A stretch of DNA of 64,000 bases from CAZCPB01 sp044223975 (GCA_044223975.1 JBGALI010000010.1:62001-126000), one strand, 5' to 3'; counted from the first letter of the stretch, positions 26,434 through 35,325 are shown. A program made the numbers and translations. Notes: a model not told the origin generated them from the sequence alone.

Positions 26434-26506
26434 TGGAGCGGAAGGGACTCGAACCCTCGACCCCTAGCTTGCAAAGCTAGTGCTCTACCAATTGAGCTAC
26501 CGCCCC
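26434..26506 (-). tRNA. tRNA-Ala(TGC)
   Basis: The minus strand folds as a 73-nt tRNA: acceptor GGGGCGG/CCGCTCC with one G-T pair, D-arm GCTC...GAGC, anticodon stem CTAGC/GCTAG with loop TTTGCAA (anticodon TGC), T-arm GAGGG TTCGAGT CCCTT, discriminator A. CCA is not encoded. A terminator follows directly. Confidence 0.97.
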
Positions 26507-26619
26507 GAGCGGCCGCGGGGTCGGCCGCGGCATGGCGGAAGTGTACGGCCGGTCGGCCCCCGGCCGCGTAGACTGCCCGCCGGTTCGACACACCCTCAGA
26601 GACACGGAGGTCCGTTCCC

Positions 26620-27591
26620 ATGACCGCGCGAATCATCCCCGGGTCGACGCGTGCGCTGGTTCTGGTTGCCGCGAGCGTGATCACGTCCGCTTCCCGGGCG
26701 CAGGACGCGACCCCGCCGGACCCGGCCGCGCCGGCTCCGGAACCGGCGAAGGCCGCGGAGGGTTCGGGCGTCCGGACGACGTTCGAGCTCTTCGCCGGTT
26801 ACCAGTTCAAGACGGACCTTGAGAACAACGGGAGCGTGAGCGCCTCGCGGGCGGGCGGGCAACTCGACGTGATGGTCCCGGTCGGTGAGCACGACCGGCT
26901 GATCATCGATATGGCGGCGCAGGCGACGTTTTACTCGTTCGACAACGCCACGACCCTTGACCCGACGGGCGATCCGATCGGCACGGCCGAGTACTTCGCT
27001 CTCAGCGGGCGCTATTTCCACCGCCTCGCGGAGCGATGGGGCGTGTACGCGGGGGCGGGGATTTCGTCGAGCGGGGAGCCGGGTGCGGACTTCGGCGAGA
27101 CGCTGCAGTACGGGGCCGGGTTCGGCGTGACCTACTTCTTCAGCGAGAGCCTGTCGATCACGCCGGGGTTGTTCGTCCGGACCCAGCTCGAGGAAAGCGT
27201 GCTGTTTGTTCCGATGCTGAACATCGATTGGCAGATCAACGAGGAGTGGAGGCTGGCCACCATCATGCGGGCGGCGGGCACGGCGCCGGGGCTCTCGCTG
27301 TCGTACTCGCCGTCCAAGGAATGGACGTTCGCGGTCTCGGCCTCGTACGAGAGCCGCGCGTACCGACTGGACGACTCGGGGTCGAACCCCGGCGGGGTGT
27401 TCTTTGACCGTCGGGTGCCGTTCGACGTGTCGGCGAAGTGGAACTTCGCTGAGTCGGCGAGCCTCGAGGCGACGGCGGGCGTTGCGATGTGGGGCGAGTT
27501 CAAGACGCGGGACTCCAGCGGCAACGAGGTCGCGACGGAGGACCTCGACGCCGCGCCCTTCGCCGGCCTCACGCTGGTGTTCCGCTTCTGA
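26620..27591 (+). CDS. Outer-membrane beta-barrel protein
   Basis: A 323-residue exported protein: signal peptide (residues 1-28, cleavage near SRAQDA), then an Ala/Pro linker, then alternating amphipathic strands (TTFELFAGYQF, GGQLDVMVPV, WTFAVSASYESRAY) and a C-terminal FRF. The final aromatic residue and strand rhythm match outer-membrane barrels, possibly of 10-12 strands. ATG at 26620 is preceded by GGAGG. Substrate or porin role unknown. Confidence 0.75.
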   Translation: MTARIIPGSTRALVLVAASVITSASRAQDATPPDPAAPAPEPAKAAEGSGVRTTFELFAGYQFKTDLENNGSVSASRAGGQLDVMVPVGEHDRLIIDMAAQATFYSFDNATTLDPTGDPIGTAEYFALSGRYFHRLAERWGVYAGAGISSSGEPGADFGETLQYGAGFGVTYFFSESLSITPGLFVRTQLEESVLFVPMLNIDWQINEEWRLATIMRAAGTAPGLSLSYSPSKEWTFAVSASYESRAYRLDDSGSNPGGVFFDRRVPFDVSAKWNFAESASLEATAGVAMWGEFKTRDSSGNEVATEDLDAAPFAGLTLVFRF

Positions 27592-27601
27592 GCCAGCGCC
27601 G

Positions 27602-28627
27602 CTACGGAGCGGCGGCTCGACGGGGCGGCGCGGGGATCACCACGGCCCGCCGCAGCACGGGCGGGTCGCGGGGACGGTCGGTGCCGTCGACGGTGGGAAC
27701 GGCGGCGATCGCGCGAACGACGTCCTCGCCGCGAACGAGCGTTCCGAACGCGCAGTACTTTCCGTCGAGGCGGGCCGTGCCCTCGCGGCTCAGGCAGACA
27801 AAGACTTGCGATCCGTTGGTGTTGGGCTCGCTGTCGCGCGCCATCGAGATCACCCCGAAATCGTGCGGGAGCGTGGTGGGCTCCATGTCGATGGCGTAGC
27901 CGGGCCCCCCGTCGCCCGTGCCGGTCGGGTCACCGACCTGGATGACGAACGGGTGACCCTCGCGCCCCTTGGCCACGACGCGGTGAAAGACGACGTCGGT
28001 GTAGAACCCTCCCTCGACCAACCGGACGAAGTTGATGGCCGTGTTCGGCGCGGCATCGGGGCGCATCTCGAATTCCATCTGTCCCAGGGACGTGTCGAGC
28101 ACGACCCGCTGCTCCGGGAATACCCGCAGCCCCGCGTTGACGATCGGCGATTCGCTGTAGTAGCGAACGACCCCTTCACGCGCTTCGAACTCGGGCTTGT
28201 TGGTGCTGTCGTCGATCCAGTATGCGCGGTGACTCCGGGGTTCGACGAGGGCGACGGTCCTGGGGCTCAGCATCGGCACCAGCACGAGCGCGGCGCCCAC
28301 CGGCTCGCGGCGCGAGTAGAGCTGGGCGTACAGCACGCTTGCGGGTGGCTCGCGCCATAACGACGGGAACATCACCGAAAGGTCCGAACGCCCGGGCACG
28401 CACGGCGCGGCGGCGATCTGCCGGTTTGTGACGGGTTCGAGGAGACGGATCGAAGGCTCGTCGACGTCCGCCACGTCGATCCAAAGCGGTCGAGCCGTCC
28501 CGTTGTACTCGTGCTCTGCGTAAAGCGCGGCGCGCCGATCCGGTCCGGAGCACGCGCATCCGGGGACCACGATGGCCAGGAGCAACAGGACCAAGGCAAA
28601 CTTCGCCCGCGGGATGGAGTGCGCCAT
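27602..28627 (-). CDS. Cyclophilin-type peptidyl-prolyl isomerase lipoprotein
   Basis: A 341-residue lipoprotein (lipobox VVPGCAC). The C-terminal half (about 160-330) is a cyclophilin: FHRVVAKG, FVIQVGDPTGTGDGGPGYAI, GVISMARDSEPNTNGSQVFV and GKYCAFGTLVRGEDVV. The catalytic arginine of FHRV and the glutamine of GSQVFV are present, but the usual Phe-Phe-Ile is VFV. The N-terminal 140 residues form an extra beta domain not recognised. Likely function: folding of proteins at the outer envelope. It converges on the beta-barrel gene, 10 bases apart. Confidence 0.88.
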   Translation of the reverse strand: MAHSIPRAKFALVLLLLAIVVPGCACSGPDRRAALYAEHEYNGTARPLWIDVADVDEPSIRLLEPVTNRQIAAAPCVPGRSDLSVMFPSLWREPPASVLYAQLYSRREPVGAALVLVPMLSPRTVALVEPRSHRAYWIDDSTNKPEFEAREGVVRYYSESPIVNAGLRVFPEQRVVLDTSLGQMEFEMRPDAAPNTAINFVRLVEGGFYTDVVFHRVVAKGREGHPFVIQVGDPTGTGDGGPGYAIDMEPTTLPHDFGVISMARDSEPNTNGSQVFVCLSREGTARLDGKYCAFGTLVRGEDVVRAIAAVPTVDGTDRPRDPPVLRRAVVIPAPPRRAAAP

Positions 28628-28691
28628 GGCGGCACTCTACCGCGCCGCGCGGTTCGGGCGCGTGTCCGGGTGCGCCGGAACCGAGAGCCCT

Positions 28692-29531
28692 TTATCTGTT
28701 GGAGCCGCCGCCGTTGTTGTTGGAGTCGTTGTTCTGGCTGCCGCTCTTCTTGTCGAGCGTGTTCCAGGCCTGCTGGACGGCGGCGGAAGAGTTTGACGAG
28801 TTTTCGTCGTCGGGGAGCGAGTTGGCCAGTTCCTGACGGGGGTCATCGACCCACTCGACGACCTGGTCGGCACGGAGCACGTTGATGCCGACGCGGTGGT
28901 TGTAGTCGAGTTTGGTCGCCATGCCGTCGGCGAGCAGAGCGGACTCGGAGGGCTCGATGAGGAAGAGATTGCGTGAGCCGTCGGGGCCGATGCCCCGGAA
29001 GTGGTAGTTGCACACGGCGCCGCCTTTGTACTCGCCGAAGCGGTCGGAGTACTTGCTGAAGGGGTGATTGCCGCGGTGAGAAGGGCAGTAGAAAAGCTTC
29101 GGTGCGTTCAGGTACTCGGCCTTGATGAGCAGGCCCAGACCGTCCCACGACTCGCCGCTGAAGGCGATCGATGAATCCTCGAGCCGGAGCTCCATCATGT
29201 CCTGGGGCTGGGTGCCCCCGCCCAGCGCGTTGTTGCCCGGCTGGAGATGCACGCTCGGAGGCAGCAGGCCGCGAAAGTCGTTGGCGTACATCGCCAGCCC
29301 GAGCCCCATCTGGCGAAGGTTTGAGGAGCAGGTCACTCGACGGGAATGGGCGTTGACCTTCGCGAGGCCGGGCATGAGCAGGCTGATCAGGATCCCGATG
29401 ACGACGATCGAGACGATGATGTCCACGAGGGTGAATGCGGGGCGCGCACGAACCCCGGCATGGGCTCTCCTGCCCGCGGCAACACCTCGGTTACGTCGAT
29501 CGCTGTGCATCAGGCCCCGGCCTCTCCGCAT
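28692..29531 (-). CDS. Prepilin-type N-terminal domain protein (pseudopilin-like)
   Basis: A 279-residue protein with a basic leader, then PA-FTLVDIIVSIVVIGILISLLMPGLAKV, the type IV pilin-like N-terminal helix. Canonical proteins have Gly at -1 and Glu at +5; here these are Ala32 and Asp37. The rest resembles DUF1559-type planctomycete pseudopilins (CSSNLRQMGLGLAMYANDFRG, FYCPSHRG), ending in an Asn/Ser/Gly-rich tail. Start chosen at ATG 29531 (GAAGG seven bases upstream); ATG 29510 is the alternative. Probable role: secretion or surface fibre component. Confidence 0.8.
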   Translation of the reverse strand: MRRGRGLMHSDRRNRGVAAGRRAHAGVRARPAFTLVDIIVSIVVIGILISLLMPGLAKVNAHSRRVTCSSNLRQMGLGLAMYANDFRGLLPPSVHLQPGNNALGGGTQPQDMMELRLEDSSIAFSGESWDGLGLLIKAEYLNAPKLFYCPSHRGNHPFSKYSDRFGEYKGGAVCNYHFRGIGPDGSRNLFLIEPSESALLADGMATKLDYNHRVGINVLRADQVVEWVDDPRQELANSLPDDENSSNSSAAVQQAWNTLDKKSGSQNNDSNNNGGGSNR

Positions 29532-29704
29532 GTCTATGCCTTCGAGCCCTGCAATGAATGTATCGGTTGCATGAAAAAACCGCAAGTCCAAAAAAATACC
29601 CAGATCACCAGATTTCGTTTGTCGCAGTCTGTTTGGTAGTGTGATCACCTATCCCTCAAGGGATCCTCGGACCGAAAGAACGCGTACATAGAAACGACAG
29701 GCTG

Positions 29705-29713
29705 TGGTATCCT
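29705..29713 (+). promoter_or_regulatory. Extended -10 promoter candidate for the sigma-factor gene
   Basis: TGGTATCCT matches an extended -10 (TGnTATnnT) 70 bases ahead of the sigma-factor start. No good -35 is seen. Two dyads lie upstream: GTGATCAC (29641-29648) and ATCCCT-CA-AGGGAT (29651-29664), possible operators. Confidence 0.35.
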
Positions 29714-29783
29714 GATTGGGAGCCCGAATCCGGGTTTTTGTAGTGCCCGCGGCCGTTCTTGGTTCGCGTGCGGACGAAAGGAA

Positions 29784-30359
29784 ATGAGCGGACACACCGA
29801 CCAGGACGTGCGTGATCTGGCGCTCATGCGCCGGGTGGCCGCCAACGACGAGAAGGCGGTGGCCGATCTGTACGACCGCTTCGGCTCGCTGGTGTACCGC
29901 ATGGCGTTCCAGTCGATGCCGACGCGCGCCGAGGCGGAGGATGCGGTCCAGGAAGTGTTCGTGCGGCTGTGGAGGACGGCCGAACGCTACGACCCCGATC
30001 GGGCCGCGCTCGTGACGTGGGTGATGCTGATCACCCGCCGGCACCTGGTCGACAAGCTGCGCCGCAGCAGGGCGCGCGTCAAGGCCTCGTCGCTGGACGC
30101 GGCCGCACCGCCGCAGACTGCCGCGGTCGCTCCCGCCAAGAGCGAGTCGGAGCGTGACGAGCGTCTGGCGATGCTGCTCAAACGGATCGACATGCTGCCC
30201 GAGCTGCAACGAACGGTCGTCACCCGCGCGTACCTGCGGGGCCAGACGCTCCGGCAGATCGGCGAAGACCTGAACACCCCCCTTGGAACGATCAAATCCG
30301 CCCTGAGCCGTGCCCTCGTCAGGCTACGGGAGCGCACGAGCGAGGAGCTTCTGACATGA
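29784..30359 (+). CDS. ECF-type RNA polymerase sigma factor
   Basis: A 191-residue sigma-70 family protein with only regions 2 and 4. Region 2 (about 20-92) includes LYDRFGSLVYRMAFQ and EDAVQEVFVRLWR; region 4 (about 130-186) includes LPELQRTVVTRAYLRGQTLRQI and TPLGTIKSALSRALVRLRE, a helix-turn-helix for the -35 element. It overlaps the anti-sigma gene by the ATGA junction at 30356-30359, so the two are translationally coupled. It is most like SigK-type sigma factors paired with RskA-like regulators. GAAAGG precedes the ATG. Confidence 0.95.
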   Translation: MSGHTDQDVRDLALMRRVAANDEKAVADLYDRFGSLVYRMAFQSMPTRAEAEDAVQEVFVRLWRTAERYDPDRAALVTWVMLITRRHLVDKLRRSRARVKASSLDAAAPPQTAAVAPAKSESERDERLAMLLKRIDMLPELQRTVVTRAYLRGQTLRQIGEDLNTPLGTIKSALSRALVRLRERTSEELLT

Positions 30360-31234
30360 ACACGCGGGACCTCTTTGAACTTTGTCAGCTCGACGCGCTG
30401 GGGCTGCTGGATGAGCAGGAGCGGTCGGCGTTCGACGCGGCGTTCCTTGCCGCGCCGCCCGAGATCCGGGCTCAGCTCCGTCGCGAGCAGGCACGGTGGG
30501 TGCGGAGCGATTTCATCGGCGTGGAGGCCGAGCCTCCGGAGGGGCTGCGCGACGCGGTGCTGACCGACATCGGCGTGGCGGCGATGCGCGACCGCGTGCT
30601 GACGGCGGTGCACGAGCAGATCGAGCACGCGACCGTGCGGGCCGACGGCGCGGCGGGGGCCGCACTGCTGCACGAGTCGGGCCGGTCGGTCCCGGCTCTG
30701 CGCCCGGTGCGGCGCGTGTCACGCCTGTGGCGGGCCGCGGCGCTGGGGTTTGCGAGCGCCGCCGTCGGGCTTGCCGCGGCCACCCTTTACCTCCGCGATC
30801 AGTTCGACACCTTCAAGGCCGCGCAGCAGGACGAGCGCGTCCTGGGCGAGCTTTCGAGCCTTCCCGTTCGTGACCTCTTGTTCAACTCGTCGATGCGTCG
30901 GGTGGTGTTCGCGCCCCAGGACCCGTCGATCAAGGCACAGGTGGCGTTGAACTGCAACCTCGAGCGGGGCGAGGGCCGGCTCTTTTGCTCGAACCTCCCG
31001 GCCAAGCCGCACACGATCTACCGCGTCTTTGCGCTCGACGCCAACGGCGAGCCTTTGCTGGACGGGCGCGGGCAGCCGCGTGAACTGGTCAACTTCACGT
31101 CCAAGGGCGGGTTCCAGGTCATCGAGCGGGTCCGGTTTGCCCCCGGCATCACGGCCAAGATCGCGCTCTGCGAGGTGCCGGACGATCGGCCCGGCGAGTT
31201 TGGAAAGATCATCATGACGGCCGAGCTGGCCTAA
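30356..31234 (+). CDS. RskA-like anti-sigma factor
   Basis: A 292-residue membrane protein. The N-terminal cytoplasmic domain (about 1-110) has the anti-sigma-K pattern (ELCQLDALGLLDEQERSAFDAAF) and no HX3CX2C zinc site. One membrane helix (about 122-145), then an extracytoplasmic RskA domain with strands (HTIYRVFALDANGEPLL, FQVIERVRF) and AKIALCEVP. It should hold the upstream sigma factor at the membrane until a signal triggers release; the signal is unknown. A strong terminator follows. Confidence 0.87.
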   Translation: MNTRDLFELCQLDALGLLDEQERSAFDAAFLAAPPEIRAQLRREQARWVRSDFIGVEAEPPEGLRDAVLTDIGVAAMRDRVLTAVHEQIEHATVRADGAAGAALLHESGRSVPALRPVRRVSRLWRAAALGFASAAVGLAAATLYLRDQFDTFKAAQQDERVLGELSSLPVRDLLFNSSMRRVVFAPQDPSIKAQVALNCNLERGEGRLFCSNLPAKPHTIYRVFALDANGEPLLDGRGQPRELVNFTSKGGFQVIERVRFAPGITAKIALCEVPDDRPGEFGKIIMTAELA

Positions 31235-31254
31235 CGCGAGCGGCATGTTCAAAT

Positions 31255-31297
31255 AAAGAACGCCCGGGTCCCCTCGGCCCGGGCGTGTTCTTTTTTG
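31255..31297 (+). terminator. Rho-independent terminator after sigma/anti-sigma operon
   Basis: CGCCCGGG/CCCGGGCG stem (31261-31268 and 31278-31285) with a nine-base loop, followed by TTCTTTTTTG. Flanking AAGAA/TTCTT extend the dyad across a small bulge, so it may also serve the convergent gene. Confidence 0.85.
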
Positions 31298-31330
31298 TGA
31301 TCGGACGCGGGCGCGAGCGCCGCTTCGCCG

Positions 31331-33481
31331 TTAGAAGCCCATCCGCGACCGGCCCTTGCGGCCCGTCGAGGTCGTCGGGAGGGGCTGCCAGCGGGACTCG
31401 TCCAGGACCTCGTCGACGCGCGTGGCACGCTCGAACGTGCTCTTGGCGTGAAGCATGCGCCGCCACAGCACGGCGGCCACGCCCATCCCGAGCATGAGGC
31501 TCACGGCCCACGCCAGGCCGGCGAACACGAGTCGCTGGTTATCGACGGGCTGGTCGCTCACGGTCGCGGGCTGCCGGATCGCGGTGGTGGCGCCGTCGAC
31601 GCGCTTGTGACGCGAAGAGTTGGCGTGGCTTGCCAGGGCCGTGACCAGCGTGTCCAGGACTCGCTTGGGCCGGTCCGGGCCGTCGCCCTGAAGCTCGATT
31701 ACCAGCTGCCCGTCCTCGGCGGAGTGGGTCTTGACGGTGCTCTTGATGAGTTCGCGCACCGCGCCGGCGTTGCTGTAGGCGACCAGCGCCTGGCGGCCCA
31801 TGCGTTCTGCGGTGATCTCGTGGAACTGCGGGTCGGCGAGGATCTGCTCGTGGAAAGCCTGCCACTCGGCGCGCTCGGCGTCGGTGAGGTCGCGGGTGCG
31901 CGACTCGGCCCCGATGGTCGCGGTGGCGATGTAGTTGCCGGGCGCGATCAGCCCGGTCCCGATCCAGCACATGAACGCCAGCACGAGCGCCGAGGCGAGG
32001 CCGTAGAACATGGTCGCGGCCACGCGGCTCTTGCTTTTGGACTTCTCGGCGCGGCGCTCGTTGGCCTTGATCGCGGCGTGGGCCTCGGCGAGTTCGGCCC
32101 GCTGGGCCACGAGCTGCTCGGCCGCCTCGAAGCGTGAGCGCAGCGTTTCGGTCGCCTTCTTGACCTTCTCGGACTGTTCCTTCACGAGCTGGCGGTACCG
32201 TGCGACGCGCTTCCTGCGGAGCAGCGTGGCGGCGTCGCTGGGCGCTGCCGGCCGGCCCTTGGAGGCGTTCTCGACGGCGCGGGTCAGCTCGGTGCGGGCC
32301 CGCGTCAGCTCGGATTTCAGGGCGTCGCGCTCGGCGCGCAGCTCGATCAGGGCCTTGGCGGCCTTCTCGAGCTTGGCGCGGTCGGCCTCGGACGAGGACT
32401 GGGTCTGCTTGCTGGTGCTGGCCACGGCGCTCAGCTCGAGCGCAAGGCGCTTGGCCTCTTCGCGCTCGGCGGCGAGCTGGCGGGCGTGCTCTTCGGCGAC
32501 GGCCTGCAGGGCCGCGCTCTTGCGGATCGCGTTCTCAAGCTCGGACCGGAGCCGCTGTTCGCTGTCGGAACCGCTGCTGGCGCGCTTGGCGAGGTCGTCG
32601 CGTGTCTTCACGGCCGCGTCGAGCTCGGCGCGGAGCGCCGCTTCGCTCTCGCGAGCGCGGGCCTGCTCGGCGGCGAGGGCCGCCTTGGCTTCCTTGTAGC
32701 TCTTCTCGATCTCGCCGGCGCGCGACGCGGAGGTCTCGCGTTCGGCGGCCCGGGTCTTGAACGAGACCTCGCGGGCGGCGACCTCCGCCGCGGCGGCCTC
32801 GACGGCCTTGCGCTGGGCCTCGACCGAGTTGCGGGCGGCCTCGAGCTCGGCCTGGCGGGCCGCGAGCTCTTCGTTGAGTTCGTTCACCTGCCGGCGTGCG
32901 GCCTCGGCGTCGGCGCGGGACTTCTCGGCTTCGACGCGGGCGGCCTCGACGTCAGCGCGGGACTTGTCGACCTCGGCGCGGAAGCGGTCGGCCTCGGACT
33001 TGGTCTGCTCGGCCTGCTCGCGGGACTTGTCCGCCTCGGCCCGCGTCCGCTCGACGTGGGCCCGCGCGGCCTCGATCTCGGCCCGGGACTTCTCGAACTC
33101 GGCGCGGGTGCGTTCGGCCTCGGCGCGCGACTTCTCGACGCCCTCGCGGGCACGGTCGGCCTCGGCGATCTTGGCGGCAAGCTCCTCGGCCCGCTTCTCC
33201 GTCTGCTGATGGAGCTGTTCCATCGCCTCGCGGTCGCGCGCTGCGGCGGTGCGGCGTTGCTCGAGCTCGGTCTCGAGCGCCTTGAGCCGATCGGCGTGCG
33301 CGGCAAGCTCGGCCTCGCGCTCGGCGAGCTTGGCGCTGGCCGCGGCGCGGCTGGCGTACAGGCCCTTGAGGTTCTCGACGCTCGCCTGAAACCCGCTCAG
33401 GACTTCCAGAACGTCCGGCTCGGACGGGCTTGCGCCCGCGGCGTCGGCGTTGCTTTGGTTTTGACCAGCCGGCGCACTCAT
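31331..33481 (-). CDS. Long coiled-coil inner-membrane protein with heptad tandem repeat
   Basis: A 716-residue protein; ATG at 33481 follows GGGGAG. Residues about 45-480 are almost unbroken coiled coil rich in Ala/Glu/Arg, including twelve perfect heptads at 116-199. Two membrane helices (about 488-510 and 651-673) bracket a 140-residue extracytoplasmic loop (IATATIGAESRTRDL...), a topology like chain-length (Wzz) proteins but with a huge cytoplasmic N-terminal rod. Ends basic. Family not recognised; a structural or polar scaffolding role, or polysaccharide regulation, are both possible. Confidence 0.8.
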   Translation of the reverse strand: MSAPAGQNQSNADAAGASPSEPDVLEVLSGFQASVENLKGLYASRAAASAKLAEREAELAAHADRLKALETELEQRRTAAARDREAMEQLHQQTEKRAEELAAKIAEADRAREGVEKSRAEAERTRAEFEKSRAEIEAARAHVERTRAEADKSREQAEQTKSEADRFRAEVDKSRADVEAARVEAEKSRADAEAARRQVNELNEELAARQAELEAARNSVEAQRKAVEAAAAEVAAREVSFKTRAAERETSASRAGEIEKSYKEAKAALAAEQARARESEAALRAELDAAVKTRDDLAKRASSGSDSEQRLRSELENAIRKSAALQAVAEEHARQLAAEREEAKRLALELSAVASTSKQTQSSSEADRAKLEKAAKALIELRAERDALKSELTRARTELTRAVENASKGRPAAPSDAATLLRRKRVARYRQLVKEQSEKVKKATETLRSRFEAAEQLVAQRAELAEAHAAIKANERRAEKSKSKSRVAATMFYGLASALVLAFMCWIGTGLIAPGNYIATATIGAESRTRDLTDAERAEWQAFHEQILADPQFHEITAERMGRQALVAYSNAGAVRELIKSTVKTHSAEDGQLVIELQGDGPDRPKRVLDTLVTALASHANSSRHKRVDGATTAIRQPATVSDQPVDNQRLVFAGLAWAVSLMLGMGVAAVLWRRMLHAKSTFERATRVDEVLDESRWQPLPTTSTGRKGRSRMGF
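32885..33136 (-). repeat. Twelve tandem 21-bp (heptad) coding repeats
   Basis: Encodes twelve consecutive seven-residue units, consensus [E/D]-[K/R/A]-[S/T/A]-R-A-[E/D]-[A/V/I/F], for example EKSRAEA, ERTRAEF, EKSRAEI, DKSRADV. Units never lose phase, which points to growth by tandem duplication of a 21-bp unit. Confidence 0.85.
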
Positions 33482-33843
33482 GGCGGTCGCTCCCCGTGTC
33501 GACGGGCGTGGGCCCGATTCGGTGTCGTGATCGCCCGCGGAGGGCGGTCCAAGCCGGTCTATCGGCCGCTCCGGCGCGCGACTGAACCGGCGCGGTCCGG
33601 AAACACGGCGCAATGTGCGCAGGCAAGGGGCTTACGGCCCGGGGACCGTTCCCCCGTTCGCCGTAACGGCTCCGGGCCCGGCATAACCCAACTTTGACCT
33701 TGGCGGGGAACGCCCCGGCTCCCCTTCGAACCGGCCAGAGACATTGGGTACACTCGAATGACGCGGTGCCCGGAGCGAACCCGGGCGTGGACGGGGCGTA
33801 CCATTCCCGGCCGGGAACGACCCGGCGTACCCAGGAGTTCATC
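33482..33843. other. 362-base divergent intergenic region
   Basis: No gene seen. It must hold the promoters of the coiled-coil gene (minus) and the Cys-rich gene (plus). The only plus-strand candidate noted is TACACT at 33749-33754 with a poor -35 (TTCGAA), too weak to list separately. Confidence 0.4.
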
Positions 33844-34260
33844 ATGAAGTGCGCCTGCTCGATCACCCCGGTTCTTGCGGTTCTTGGCCTCATCGGTCTT
33901 GGCGTCGGTGGGTTCAATATGGTGCGCAACGGATGCCCGCTGGGCACGTGCCACTCTTCGGAGACGACCGCGGTGGTGACGGCGGCCGCGGCGACCACGC
34001 AGGCGCCGGCCGGCGATGAATGCCCGATGGGTTGCCACGACTCGGCCGCGCTGGCTTCGATCAAGACGGCGGCGATCACGAGCGAGGTGGCCGCGCCCGC
34101 CGAGTGCACGACCCCTGAAAACTGCTGCAAGGCCATGTCCGAGGAGTGCTGCAAGGGCAAGACCGAAGCGGACTGCCCCGCCCACTCGATGCACGCGGTC
34201 AAATCCGACGCCGTGTGCCCGCACGCCAAGGCCCCGGCCAAGGACAGCGGCACGAACTGA
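33844..34260 (+). CDS. Cys/His-rich exported protein
   Basis: A 138-residue protein with a hydrophobic N-terminal helix (residues 9-24). ATG at 33844 follows AGGAG with seven-base spacing; a longer upstream frame is rejected. The rest holds eleven of thirteen cysteines, in repeated C-P-x(n)-H units: CPLGTCH, CPMGCH, CPAHSMH and CPH, plus CC pairs (ENCCK, EECCK). This pattern suggests soft-metal (copper, zinc) binding or disulfide cross-linking outside the membrane. Family not recognised. A strong terminator follows, so it is monocistronic. Confidence 0.72.
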   Translation: MKCACSITPVLAVLGLIGLGVGGFNMVRNGCPLGTCHSSETTAVVTAAAATTQAPAGDECPMGCHDSAALASIKTAAITSEVAAPAECTTPENCCKAMSEECCKGKTEADCPAHSMHAVKSDAVCPHAKAPAKDSGTN

Positions 34261-34328
34261 GCGGGTTCGCCCCACGCAGACCGGCCCGAGGCAGGTTCAA
34301 TCACACCTCCGGACGACGGAGGGACCCG

Positions 34329-34355
34329 ACGCCCGCGGTGAGCGGGCGTTTTTTC
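34329..34355 (+). terminator. Rho-independent terminator
   Basis: ACGCCCGC/GCGGGCGT stem (34329-34336 and 34342-34349) with a GGTGA loop and a T-run to 34354. It ends the Cys-rich protein transcript. Confidence 0.9.
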
Positions 34356-34380
34356 TTGCGCACGGGTACGCTCACAGTCC

Positions 34381-35325
34381 ATGGGACGTGTCCGAATTGA
34401 GAACGATCGGCATTCGCTCGTGGTCGACCCGGCGCTCGGCGCCGGCGTCGCCGACTTTTCGGTGCGCGCACCGTCGGGCGAGTTCGTTGCGCTCTGGCGC
34501 CGCGCGCCGGAGGGAGCGACATGGTGGAACGACCTGGCCTCGTACCTGCTGGCGCCGTGGTGCAACCGGATCGCGGGGGGCGTGTTCGAGTTCGAGGGAC
34601 GGCGGGTGGAACTGCCGCGGGACTGGAAAGACGGGACCGCGATCCACGGCGTGGTGAAGGATCGGCCGTTTGCGATTCTGGACCGCTCGCCGGTGTCGGC
34701 GCGGCTGCTGTTCGATTCGCGCGGGCACACCGACAGCGCGTCGGTGCGGGCGTGGCCGTGGCCGTTCACGTGCACGCTGCGGTACGAGCTCGACGAGCGG
34801 GCGCTGACGCACGACGTGGCGATCACCAACCTCGGCGACTCGGCGATGCCGTGCGGGGTCGGGTACCACCCGTATTTCGCGCGGACGCTGTGGGACCCGG
34901 GCGACGAGGTGGTGGTGCGGATGAACGTTGAAGGTCGCTACCCGTGCGACGCGATGATCCCGCGCGGACCTGCGCTGGCGGACGAAGTCACGGCGCACTT
35001 TGCGTCGGGCCGGCCGCTGGGGACGCTCGACCTCGACGACGTCTTCGGCGGGTGCGACGGGAAGATGAGCGTGACGTGGCCGGCCAGCGGCGTGCGGGCG
35101 CGGTTCGAGTGCTCGCCGGAGTTCGGGCATTCGGTGGTGTACTCGCCGGTTGAGCGTGCGGGAGGCGCCGTGCGACCGCTCCCCCACTTCTGCCTCGAGC
35201 CGGTCAGCATGGTCAACGACGGGTTCAACCTGATGGCGCGGGGGCAGGCGGGCACCGGGGTCTGCGTGCTGCGGCCGGGGGAGACGATGAACTCGCGATT
35301 CCGCGTTGTCGTGGAGAGCCTGTGA
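34381..35325 (+). CDS. Aldose 1-epimerase family protein
   Basis: A 314-residue mutarotase-like beta-sandwich enzyme that interconverts alpha and beta anomers of hexoses. Family residues: NRIAGGVFEFEGRR, the first histidine in AIHGVVKDRPF, the second in GYHPYF, and the acidic residue near FCLEPVSMVNDGFN. ATG at 34381 begins right after the terminator region. It is followed 18 bases later by the EVE gene. Galactose mutarotase or YeaD-like glucose-6-P epimerase are both possible; the HGVV context favours the former. Confidence 0.87.
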   Translation: MGRVRIENDRHSLVVDPALGAGVADFSVRAPSGEFVALWRRAPEGATWWNDLASYLLAPWCNRIAGGVFEFEGRRVELPRDWKDGTAIHGVVKDRPFAILDRSPVSARLLFDSRGHTDSASVRAWPWPFTCTLRYELDERALTHDVAITNLGDSAMPCGVGYHPYFARTLWDPGDEVVVRMNVEGRYPCDAMIPRGPALADEVTAHFASGRPLGTLDLDDVFGGCDGKMSVTWPASGVRARFECSPEFGHSVVYSPVERAGGAVRPLPHFCLEPVSMVNDGFNLMARGQAGTGVCVLRPGETMNSRFRVVVESL

